Of a stretch of DNA of 6,451 nt, positions 1 through 6,388 are shown one piece after another. The stretch is taken from contig DAOUWN010000132.1 in NCBI GenBank assembly GCA_030667105.1, positions 1-6,451 of the forward strand, read 5' to 3'. The position numbers were made by a program, and so were the translations under genes. The stretch comes from Deltaproteobacteria bacterium. Lineage in GTDB: Bacteria; Desulfobacterota; Desulfobacteria; C00003060. The notes beneath the pieces are model-generated. The model was not told the DNA's origin and made no database searches. It was given only the letters and a program-made list of their open reading frames with translations. Every line of letters begins with the position of its first letter. Position 1 is the first letter of the stretch.

Positions 1-2
1 CC

Positions 3-27
3 TCTTCTCCAACTAAATTGGAGAAGA
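3..27. repeat. Perfect 10-bp inverted repeat (hairpin)
   Basis: The arms TCTTCTCCAA (3-12) and TTGGAGAAGA (18-27) are exact reverse complements around a 5-base loop (CTAAA). No T-run follows on the + strand; an A-run at 33-37 lies 5 bases beyond the hairpin, upstream of it when read on the - strand. It is therefore not a canonical intrinsic terminator for either direction as far as the window shows. It could be the 3' hairpin of a gene to the left, or a regulator site ahead of the nuclease operon. The left context is cut by the window edge. Confidence 0.6.
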
Positions 28-48
28 ACCGTAAAAAGTAACATAACC

Positions 49-83
49 GTTCACGGGTTCAACGAAAATCTGAACCTGTGAAC
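49..83. repeat. 13-bp imperfect inverted repeat of GTTC/GAAC half-sites
   Basis: GTTCACGGGTTC (49-60) pairs with GAACCTGTGAAC (72-83) with a single G:T wobble, and A61/T71 extends the stem to 13 bp. Each arm is itself a direct repeat: GTTC-N4-GTTC on the left and GAAC-N4-GAAC on the right, so four half-sites are arranged symmetrically. The dyad ends 35 bases before the first gene and so lies where a promoter or operator should be. It could be an operator, an mRNA leader hairpin, or a copy of a dispersed REP-like intergenic repeat. The pattern is seen directly; its role is not known. Confidence 0.55.
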
Positions 84-117
84 CCTTACATAAGGACTAT
101 AGAAGGGGGAACCGGGC

Positions 118-1383
118 GTGTTCACATTTCTTCATGCTGCAGACATTCATCTTGATAGTCCCTTACTGAGGCTCGAACAATATGAGGGCGCACCCGTCGA
201 AGAGCTGCGGCAGGCGACGCGACGGGCGTTCGAGAATTTGGTCGAACTGGCCATTGCCGAAGGCGTTGCCTTTGTCCTCATTGCCGGCGACTTGTACGAC
301 GGTGACTGGAAAGACTACAACACAGGACTCTATTTCGTCTCCCAGATGACGAAGCTGCGGGAAGCCGGTATTGCAGTATACGTTGTCACCGGAAATCATG
401 ACGCTGCAAACAAAATCACAAAAACACTCCGGTTTCCGGAAGGCGTGTATTTCTTCCCAAGCGACAAACCTGGCACGCTGTATTTGGACGACCCTGGCGT
501 TGCCATCCATGGTCAGGGTTTTGCAACGCAAGCGGTTCGAAAAAATTTGTCAGAAAGATACCCGCCTGCGGTTTCCGGCTACTTCAACATCGGAATGCTG
601 CACACCGGTGCAACGGGACGGGAAGGTCACGAACTCTATGCTCCGTGCACCGTTCAGGGACTGCTTTCGAAAGGCTACGATTATTGGGCCTTGGGGCACG
701 TGCACCAACAGGAGGTGCTGTGCGAGGATCCCTTGATCGTTTTCCCAGGAAACATCCAGGGAAGGCACATCCGGGAAACCGGCCCAAAGGGGTGTATGCT
801 CGTAACTGTCGATGATAGCGGTCGAAGCAGTGCGGATTTTCGCCCCCTTGACGTCATTCGATGGCAAAAGTGCGAGGTTGACGCCTCCTGCTCAGATATC
901 GGCTACGATGTTGTCGATCAAATTTACGAACGCCTCGAAGAACTCCTGGAACAAAGCGACGGCTTGCCATTGATCGCCCGCATTGAAGTCTCAGGGGTGT
1001 CCCGAGCCCATGACCAACTTATGGCTGATCCTGAGCACTGGACCAATGAAATACGGTCGGCGGCCATAGATTCGGGCATGGGTCGGGTGTGGATCGAAAA
1101 AGTAAAGCTGCGCACAAGGCCACCTTCCGAAAAAGGACCGGATGAACCGGCGGACGGTCCCGTGGGTGAGATCCTCGACATACTAGATGAGATTCGATTC
1201 AATCCGGCTCTGTTGCGAACGCTCGGGGAGCCGCTGAGTGATCTTATGAAAAGACTGCCGAAGGAACTCAGAGATGGCGAGGACGCAATCGATCCGGACG
1301 ATAACAAGTGGCTGGCGGATGTGCTTGATGGGGTGAGGCCAATGCTCTTGCACCGGCTTTTGTCGCAGGAGAATTCCAGATGA
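118..1383 (+). CDS. yhaO: YhaO-type DNA repair nuclease, SbcD/Mre11 metallophosphoesterase family
   Basis: Predicted Mn-dependent DNA exo/endonuclease subunit of a cytoplasmic Mre11-Rad50-like complex. The calcineurin-like phosphoesterase motifs appear in order: D9-x-H11 (AADIHLD), GDLYD with D58 (57-61), GNHD (92-95), H162 (LHT) and GHVH with H194 and H196 (193-196). These supply all the expected metal and catalytic residues. PGNIQGRHIRE (210-220), after the last metal motif, is as I remember it from YhaO-type proteins. Residues 250-330 form a further domain. A Pro/Glu/Asp/Gly-rich linker (335-349) leads to a helical tail of about 70 residues, which in Mre11/SbcD proteins commonly binds the base of the ATPase coiled coil. 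At 421 aa it is close to Bacillus YhaO in length. The GTG start has AGAAGGGGGA (101-110) about 8 bases upstream and places the DxH motif at the very N-terminus, as usual. It overlaps the downstream ATPase gene by ATGA. The family is confident; the substrate is inferred. Confidence 0.93.
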   Translation: MFTFLHAADIHLDSPLLRLEQYEGAPVEELRQATRRAFENLVELAIAEGVAFVLIAGDLYDGDWKDYNTGLYFVSQMTKLREAGIAVYVVTGNHDAANKITKTLRFPEGVYFFPSDKPGTLYLDDPGVAIHGQGFATQAVRKNLSERYPPAVSGYFNIGMLHTGATGREGHELYAPCTVQGLLSKGYDYWALGHVHQQEVLCEDPLIVFPGNIQGRHIRETGPKGCMLVTVDDSGRSSADFRPLDVIRWQKCEVDASCSDIGYDVVDQIYERLEELLEQSDGLPLIARIEVSGVSRAHDQLMADPEHWTNEIRSAAIDSGMGRVWIEKVKLRTRPPSEKGPDEPADGPVGEILDILDEIRFNPALLRTLGEPLSDLMKRLPKELRDGEDAIDPDDNKWLADVLDGVRPMLLHRLLSQENSR

Positions 1384-4300
1384 GGATTCTCCAGATGAAA
1401 CTCCTCGCATTTGGCCCGTTCACCGACTCCGTGCTTGAACTTGGCGACGGGAAGGAAGGCTTGCATATTATATATGGTCCGAACGAAGCCGGCAAAAGTT
1501 CCGCACTGCGCGCACTTCGACAAATGCTTTACGGTATTACCGAGAGGTCTTCAGACGACTTCATTCACCCGTACGCAAAACTCAGAATTGGGGCCATTCT
1601 CCGCCTGAGCGACGGGACGCTTTTGGAATTCATCCGCCGAAAGGGCCGGGTTAACACACTCCGGGGGCCGGATGACGAGACGTTGATCGATGAATCACAA
1701 CTGCGTGCTTTTCTGGGTGGTGTGGACGGTGACCTCTTTGCCACAATGTTCGGCATTGATAACGCGGACCTGGTCCGAGGCGGAGAGGAAATCATCCAGG
1801 GCGGGGGAAACATCGGTCAAGTCCTCTTTGCAGCAGGTTCGGGGATATCTAATCTCCGCAAGGTGCAAGAGGAACTCCAGGCGGAAGCTGACGAGTTGTT
1901 CAAGCCCTTAGCATCGAAACCGCGAATCAACGAGGCTGTCGCGAACCTCAGGAAACATCAGAAGGCCATGCGGGAAGCACAGTTGCCGGGCCAGGAATGG
2001 GCTACCCATGACCAGGCATTGCGCGAGGCGCTCAAGCGCAAGCAATCTGTCGACCAAGACCTGGAACAAAAACAGCGTGAACATCATCGTCTGGAAAGAA
2101 TCAAAGACGCCCTTCCGGCCATTGTCAGACGAAAGGAACTGTTGAACGATCTCAAAGCATACGCTGATGCAGTCCTGTTGCCGGTAGACTTCCCTGACCG
2201 ACGGCGAGATCTGCTGACAAGACTCAAGATTGCCGAAAACGATGAGACGCAGGCCATCCAGAGCCTTCAAGAAATCAGCAAAAGCCTTGAAGAACTGGAT
2301 GTGCCCGAGCCATTGCTTGAGCACGCGGGCTTAATCGGAGAGCTTTACCAGGACCTTGGCAGCCACCGCAAAGCAATGAAGGACCGTTCGAGACTTTCCA
2401 CACAACAAAACATTCTGACGGCGGATGCCAAGGCAATCCTTCAGGAGCTTCGTGGCGACCTGACACTCGATCATGCTGAGGAGCTGCGCCTGGGTAAAGC
2501 AGAAAGCATACGAATTCAGGAACTGAGCAGCGCCCATGAGCGGTTGAAGGCCCAATCGGAAAGCGCCCAGAAAGAAATTAGAAAGCTAACCTCAAAAATT
2601 GCCCGTCTGAAAAAACGTCTGGCCGACCTCGAAGATCCACCTGATACCGCTAAACTCAAAAAGGCTATCGAACGGGCTCAACAGCAGGGGCGCTTGGAAG
2701 CGAATTATGAAACCGAGTTGCAAGACATACAACGGACAGAGCATGCCGCGAATTTGGATCTCACTAAACAGACATTCTGGAACGGAACCCTTGAACAGAT
2801 CGAAAAACTGCCGGTCCCTCCTCTTGAAACCATCGACGCTTTTGAGGATCGTTTTGACGCAGGAAAAGCAGAAGTAGAAAAATGCCGCTCCAGTATCGAC
2901 GAGACCGAACGTACACTGTTGGAGCTTGATGGCAAAATCGAACAGTTCCGGCTCGAACACGAAGTTCCCACTGAGCGCGAATTGCACGAGGCCAGGCACA
3001 GGCGGGAAGATGGTTGGCAGCTTGTACGCCGGGCCCTGAAAGGGGAAAATGAGACCTCAAAGTGCGGCCTGGATTTCGTGGCATCCTTTCCGCCTGCAGG
3101 CGACCTGGTGGAAGCATACGAGCTCAGCGCCAGGCAGGCCGATGAGGTTGCCGATCGGCTCAGACGCGAGGCTGATCGTGTTGCGAAGAAGGCCACGCTT
3201 CTTGCTGACCGGGAAACGGGCAAGAACCAACGAATACGGTTCAAGGATCAACTCAAGACCGCGGAGGCTGAACTGGGGAAGATCGAAAATGACTGGTCCG
3301 CCCTCTGGGGGCCTATTGGGATCTTGCCCAAGTCGCCAAGGGAAATGCGGGCATGGAAGCAGGACCAGGCGGTCCTGGCAGATCAGGTCTCGAGGATTCG
3401 AGAGCGCAAAGAAAAGGCTGACAGTCTGAGATCTCGCATCGAGACACACCGCCTGGAATTGAGCAGTTGCCTCGAAGCTCTCGGGGAGTCCCCGGCTGAA
3501 GAGGATGAAACGCTAATACACCTCATCGAAAGAGGCCAGCAGGTTGTGGACCGTTTGGACAAGATACGCTCCGATAGAAAAGAACAGTTACGCGAGCTGG
3601 AGCAGCGTACAGAGGAGATCCGGGAGGCAGAATCGCTGGCCGAAAATACCGAGCAGGAGCTATCGCAGTGGAGATCCGAATGGGCAGTGGCAATTCAGCC
3701 GCTGGGCCTTGACTCTAACGCCAGCCCGGCCCAGGCCAATGCAGTGATGCAGGATATCAAAACCCTTCTCGACAAACTCAAAGAGGCCAAAGGGTATGGT
3801 CGCCGGCTTCATGACATCGACAAAGATGCTGATGGTTTTTTCAAGAAGGTCAAAAGCCTGGCAGGACGCGTGGCGCCGGACCTGCTTGAGCTTCCGATTG
3901 AACAGACCGTGGGCGAGCTAAACGCCCGGGTTACACGCGGACAAACATCAAAGACGCAACGGGAAGGCTTAGAAAAGCGCCTCCAAAAGGAAGAAGGAAA
4001 TCTTCGGAAGGCGAAAAGCCAAGTAGCGGGAATTCGTGTTCAGTTGGACAGTATGTGCGAGGAGGCGGGGTGCAAAAATTTTGAAGAGTTGGCCGTGGCC
4101 GAAGGGCGATCTACGCGTCGACGCGATATAGAGGGCAAACTCGATCAACTGGAGGCACAGCTTCGCAAACTGAGCGCTGGTGCTACTCTCGATGAGTTCG
4201 TCCAGGATGCACAAACCGTTGATCCCGACAGCATCGATCCGGTACTGGCCCGACTCTCGGCAGAAATCAAAGCGCTTGGCCGTGAGAAGTCCGAGCTTGA

Positions 4301-4904
4301 TCAGACCATCGGGAGCGAGCGAAACGAGCTGAAGAAGATGGACGGCAGCGCGCGGGCTGTGGACTTGGCCGAAGAAACCCAGGGCCTCCTGGCACGGCTT
4401 GAAACCGACGTGGAACAGTATGTCCGGTTCCGGCTCGCATCCACGGTGCTGAACCAGGCCATTGAAAGATACCGTGAAAAGAACCAAGGCCCGATCCTGG
4501 AACGATCAGAAGAGATCTTTGCCCTTATGACGCTTGGTTCGTTCGAGGGGTTGCGCGTGGAGTTCAATGACAAAGGAGACTCAGTGCTGGTGGGTGCCCG
4601 AGCGGGAGGCAAGGAAATCGTTGGTGTGGAAGGTATGAGTGACGGAACTACTGACCAGCTTTACCTGGCCATACGGCTGGCAAGCCTTGAAGCATATATG
4701 GAACGAAACGAAGCAATGCCGTTCATCGTTGACGATATCCTGATCAAGTTTGATGACGAACGGGCGGCCGCTGCTCTGCAAGTTCTCGCCGAACTATCGA
4801 GGCGAACACAAGTCATCTTTTTCACACACCACATGCGTCTTGTGGAGCTGGCCGAGGCTCATGTTAATAAGGAAGTCTTGTTCAAGCATTTTCTTCACGC
4901 ATGA
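1380..4904 (+). CDS. yhaN: YhaN-type coiled-coil ATPase, SbcC/Rad50-like (AAA_27)
   Basis: Predicted SMC/Rad50-like ATPase partner of the upstream nuclease. Walker A GPNEAGKSS lies at 33-41. Residues 115-185 (FATMFGIDNADL, then a GGGNIGQ segment and FKPLASKPRIN) follow the N-terminal YhaN pattern. Long Glu/Lys/Arg/Gln-rich coiled coils span about 160-1035 with breaks. The C-terminal ATPase half has a signature-like motif GMSDGTTDQLYLAIRLA (1085-1101) in place of LSGGQ, Walker B FIVDD (1115-1119) and an H-loop FFTHH (1147-1151). No CxxC zinc hook is present; the closest cysteine pair is C893/C898. Two tryptophan-containing blocks (639-659 and 764-786) interrupt the coil. At 1174 aa it exceeds Bacillus YhaN (about 960 aa) and matches my recollection of the longer proteobacterial form. 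The ATG start overlaps the nuclease stop by 4 bases, with AGGAG at 1367-1371, implying coupled translation and a defined ratio of subunits. It is often misannotated as a chromosome segregation SMC protein. Confidence 0.92.
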   Translation: MRILQMKLLAFGPFTDSVLELGDGKEGLHIIYGPNEAGKSSALRALRQMLYGITERSSDDFIHPYAKLRIGAILRLSDGTLLEFIRRKGRVNTLRGPDDETLIDESQLRAFLGGVDGDLFATMFGIDNADLVRGGEEIIQGGGNIGQVLFAAGSGISNLRKVQEELQAEADELFKPLASKPRINEAVANLRKHQKAMREAQLPGQEWATHDQALREALKRKQSVDQDLEQKQREHHRLERIKDALPAIVRRKELLNDLKAYADAVLLPVDFPDRRRDLLTRLKIAENDETQAIQSLQEISKSLEELDVPEPLLEHAGLIGELYQDLGSHRKAMKDRSRLSTQQNILTADAKAILQELRGDLTLDHAEELRLGKAESIRIQELSSAHERLKAQSESAQKEIRKLTSKIARLKKRLADLEDPPDTAKLKKAIERAQQQGRLEANYETELQDIQRTEHAANLDLTKQTFWNGTLEQIEKLPVPPLETIDAFEDRFDAGKAEVEKCRSSIDETERTLLELDGKIEQFRLEHEVPTERELHEARHRREDGWQLVRRALKGENETSKCGLDFVASFPPAGDLVEAYELSARQADEVADRLRREADRVAKKATLLADRETGKNQRIRFKDQLKTAEAELGKIENDWSALWGPIGILPKSPREMRAWKQDQAVLADQVSRIRERKEKADSLRSRIETHRLELSSCLEALGESPAEEDETLIHLIERGQQVVDRLDKIRSDRKEQLRELEQRTEEIREAESLAENTEQELSQWRSEWAVAIQPLGLDSNASPAQANAVMQDIKTLLDKLKEAKGYGRRLHDIDKDADGFFKKVKSLAGRVAPDLLELPIEQTVGELNARVTRGQTSKTQREGLEKRLQKEEGNLRKAKSQVAGIRVQLDSMCEEAGCKNFEELAVAEGRSTRRRDIEGKLDQLEAQLRKLSAGATLDEFVQDAQTVDPDSIDPVLARLSAEIKALGREKSELDQTIGSERNELKKMDGSARAVDLAEETQGLLARLETDVEQYVRFRLASTVLNQAIERYREKNQGPILERSEEIFALMTLGSFEGLRVEFNDKGDSVLVGARAGGKEIVGVEGMSDGTTDQLYLAIRLASLEAYMERNEAMPFIVDDILIKFDDERAAAALQVLAELSRRTQVIFFTHHMRLVELAEAHVNKEVLFKHFLHA

Positions 4905-4907
4905 ACT

Positions 4908-4928
4908 GCGGATCACCCGCGCTTTTTT
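4908..4928 (+). terminator. Weak intrinsic terminator after the yhaO-yhaN operon
   Basis: GCGG (4908-4911) pairs with CCGC (4917-4920) around a 5-base loop. A T:G wobble extends it to 5 bp, and GC plus six T residues (4923-4928) follow. The location, 4 bases after the yhaN stop, and the U-tract fit a Rho-independent terminator. The stem is short, so some read-through into the LexA-like gene is plausible. Confidence 0.42.
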
Positions 4929-4986
4929 GTCTACTCATCAGTACCAAAAGTGCATAATGGCCCAAGATAATTGGAACGAATTGCTG

Positions 4987-4994
4987 AAAAGGAG
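4987..4994 (+). promoter_or_regulatory. Ribosome binding site fixing the start of the LexA-like gene
   Basis: AAAAGGAG ends 5 bases before ATG 5000. The alternative in-frame GTG at 4994 shares its first base with this Shine-Dalgarno sequence and cannot use it. An in-frame TGA at 4985-4987 rules out any longer protein. Confidence 0.75.
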
Positions 4995-4999
4995 TGATT

Positions 5000-5473
5000 A
5001 TGACAACTAAAATAATACCCCACAAAGCAAAGGAAGACCGATCTGTAATTGATTGGGACTGGATGCGTTGTGAAGTTGAGACTGAACCCGCTGAAATTCC
5101 GGTCATGGGAACTGTGGCTGCAGGCCAACCCATAGAGGCCCTCCCTTATCATCAGACAATCTCAATTCCCAAGGACATGGTTGGCCGATTCCGAACATAT
5201 GCCCTTCGGGTTGAAGGTCACTCCATGGTAGATGAAAATATCCAGCACGGAGACTATATTATTATTGAAGCCAGGGAAACGGCTGAGAACGGTGAGACCG
5301 TTGTGGCCTTGATCAATAACGAAGAAGTCACGTTGAAGAAGTTGTACATCGAGCCGGACCACATCCGTCTGGAGCCAGCCAACCCTGAGATGAAACCGAT
5401 CATTCTGCACAACCATGAGATCAAAATCCTTGGGGTGGTGTGCGCAGTGATCCGGAAATACAGGTATCACTGA
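5000..5473 (+). CDS. LexA/UmuD-like S24 self-cleaving peptidase without HTH domain
   Basis: A 157-aa protein built almost entirely of a LexA-type C-terminal peptidase. The cleavage region IPVMGTVAAGQPIEA (33-47) carries the Ala41-Gly42 scissile bond. The nucleophile Ser75 sits in EGHSM (72-76) and the general base Lys113 in VTLKKL (110-115). Spacings (Ala to Ser 34, Ser to Lys 38) are close to E. coli LexA (35 and 37). The C-terminus (LEPANPEMKPI, then GVVCAVIRKY) also follows LexA closely. Only about 32 residues precede the cleavage region, against about 70 of winged-helix DNA-binding domain in LexA, and they show no HTH pattern. Architecturally it is like UmuD, but its sequence is nearer LexA. 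By family knowledge, cleavage would be stimulated by RecA-ssDNA filaments. It lies 95 bases after the ATPase gene, with a weak terminator between. No umuC-like polymerase gene is visible in the window. Alternatives are a stand-alone phage-type regulator or a UmuD analogue acting with a polymerase elsewhere. Confidence 0.85.
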   Translation: MTTKIIPHKAKEDRSVIDWDWMRCEVETEPAEIPVMGTVAAGQPIEALPYHQTISIPKDMVGRFRTYALRVEGHSMVDENIQHGDYIIIEARETAENGETVVALINNEEVTLKKLYIEPDHIRLEPANPEMKPIILHNHEIKILGVVCAVIRKYRYH

Positions 5474-5524
5474 CAATAAACATGCTTCTCTTCAAATGAG
5501 CGCCCCATCGCCAAATAACACCTT

Positions 5525-5530
5525 GAAGGA
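5525..5530 (+). promoter_or_regulatory. Ribosome binding site for the 29-aa small ORF
   Basis: GAAGGA is followed by a 7-base spacer and ATG 5538. This is a near-ideal site and the main argument that the short ORF is translated. TTGAAG (5523-5528), overlapping it, is complementary to CTTCAA at 5490-5495. Pairing across 27 bases could hide the site, but this is weak and speculative. Confidence 0.6.
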
Positions 5531-5537
5531 TCACCAC

Positions 5538-5627
5538 ATGTCAGAGTGTTATGAAATGTGTCCGGTCGGCATCATTTGTAATGGTGCCTGGATGGGTGCT
5601 GAGATAGAGCGGTGGAAACGGCCGTGA
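5538..5627 (+). CDS. Small cysteine-containing protein, coupled to DUF72 gene
   Basis: A 29-aa ORF that I do not recognise. It begins ATG with a strong Shine-Dalgarno sequence (GAAGGA, 7-base spacer), and its stop shares GTGA (5624-5627) with the GTG start of the DUF72 gene, a typical translational coupling arrangement. The N-terminal half holds three cysteines, C4, C8 and C14, spaced C-x3-C-x5-C, with a Pro-Val-Gly between the last two. The second half has two tryptophans (W18, W26) and a charged end (EIERWKRP). There is no signal peptide or membrane span. The three cysteines could bind a metal or Fe-S cluster, or form a disulfide, but no known motif is matched. It may instead be a leader peptide whose translation delivers ribosomes to the DUF72 start. 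Translation is well supported by context; function is unknown. Confidence 0.55.
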   Translation: MSECYEMCPVGIICNGAWMGAEIERWKRP

Positions 5628-6388
5628 CAATAAGAATCGGCACATCCGGGTGGACCTATCCGCACTGGAAAAAGATATTCTATCCTGTCAACTGGCCCAA
5701 ATCGAAATGGCTGGAATACTACGCCCAACACTTCGACACGGTAGAAGTCAATGCGACCTTCTACCGGCTTCCCAAGCTCAAAACGTTTGAAAACTGGAAG
5801 AGCAGGACGCCTGATCATTTCCTTTGGGCACTAAAAGCTAGCAAGTATATCACCCATACGAAAGGGCTGAAAGAACCAGAGGAGCCTTTGGAGCGATTCT
5901 ATAGTGTTGCGGCCGGCCTGAAAGAGAAGCTGGGACCCATACTCTTTCAACTCCCGCCGCGTCTTTCTTTTGATGAAAACGAGTTCCGGAATTTCTGTCA
6001 ATCCTTGAACCCCTCTTATCAGCACGCTCTGGAGGTCCGACACCATTCCTGGATTAGTGACCGGCTTTTTGGGATTCTAAGAAAACACAACATCGCCTTC
6101 TGCATAGCAGATACCGCAGGCCGATATCCCTTTCATGAGGTCGTGACTGCGGATTTTGTTTACATACGCCTCCATGGTTCCCAGAAGCTTTATGCCTCTG
6201 ACTATTCGGGAGAGGAGCTTCAGACCTGGGCACAAAAGATCAATAAATGGGGGAAAGACACATACCTTTATTTTGATAACGATTTTGGGGGATATGCGGT
6301 AAAGAACGCCAAGCGACTGAAAGAGATTCTGAAACCAAAAAAGTGCCTGAAGCCAGCAAGACATCGCGGAAGCTCTCCCATTCGGTGA
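5624..6388 (+). CDS. DUF72 (YecE-like) TIM-barrel protein
   Basis: A 254-aa member of the DUF72 family (E. coli YecE, about 270 aa), a soluble TIM-barrel-like fold whose biochemical role is not established. Family blocks I recognise run from N- to C-terminus: IRIGTSGWTYPHW, FYP, VEVNATFYRLP, WALKASKYITH, LGPILFQLPPR, ALEVRHHSW, CIADTAGRYP, YIRLHGS, LYFDNDFGGYAVKNA. The GTG at 5624 is chosen because it starts just before the conserved TIRIGTSGW, overlaps the small ORF stop as GTGA, and has GGTGG (5611-5615) 8 bases upstream. A GTG at 5612 would add four residues but has a poorer site. The barrel is complete. The last 12 or so residues (about 243-254, KPARHRGSSPIR) look foreign to the family and are antisense to an HsdR-like fragment, so the original stop was probably lost in a rearrangement. 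Confidence 0.9.
   Translation: MTIRIGTSGWTYPHWKKIFYPVNWPKSKWLEYYAQHFDTVEVNATFYRLPKLKTFENWKSRTPDHFLWALKASKYITHTKGLKEPEEPLERFYSVAAGLKEKLGPILFQLPPRLSFDENEFRNFCQSLNPSYQHALEVRHHSWISDRLFGILRKHNIAFCIADTAGRYPFHEVVTADFVYIRLHGSQKLYASDYSGEELQTWAQKINKWGKDTYLYFDNDFGGYAVKNAKRLKEILKPKKCLKPARHRGSSPIR

Noticed and set aside
3..27. Intrinsic terminator of an upstream gene
   Set aside because: The hairpin is strong, but no T-tract follows on the + strand, and the window edge prevents any check on the - strand.
18..46. Sigma-70-like promoter TTGGAG-17-ACATAA ahead of yhaO
   Set aside because: Both hexamers are poor, and the -35 lies within the hairpin arm; the match is no better than expected by chance.
924..1523. 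199-aa open frame on the - strand
   Set aside because: It is antisense to the well-supported YhaO and YhaN genes, its peptide is serine-rich with no recognisable domain, and it has no convincing ribosome binding site; it is a reading-frame shadow.
2705..3244. 179-aa open frame on the - strand inside yhaN
   Set aside because: Low-complexity Ser/Arg-rich translation, typical of the antisense of a coiled-coil gene; no family features.
4953..4958. CATAAT as a -10 box for the LexA-like gene
   Set aside because: A reasonable -10, but no acceptable -35 lies at 16-18 bases upstream; the closest, TTGTCT at 4927, is 20 bases away.
4750..5010. 86-aa + strand frame overlapping the yhaN end and the LexA-like start
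   Set aside because: Most of it is out of frame within the conserved ATPase C-terminus; no domain and no ribosome binding site. Only its last 17 codons deserve any thought, as noted separately.
5470..5498. CTGACA-17-CAAATG as a promoter for the small ORF/DUF72 unit
   Set aside because: The -35 is good but the -10 matches only two of six positions.
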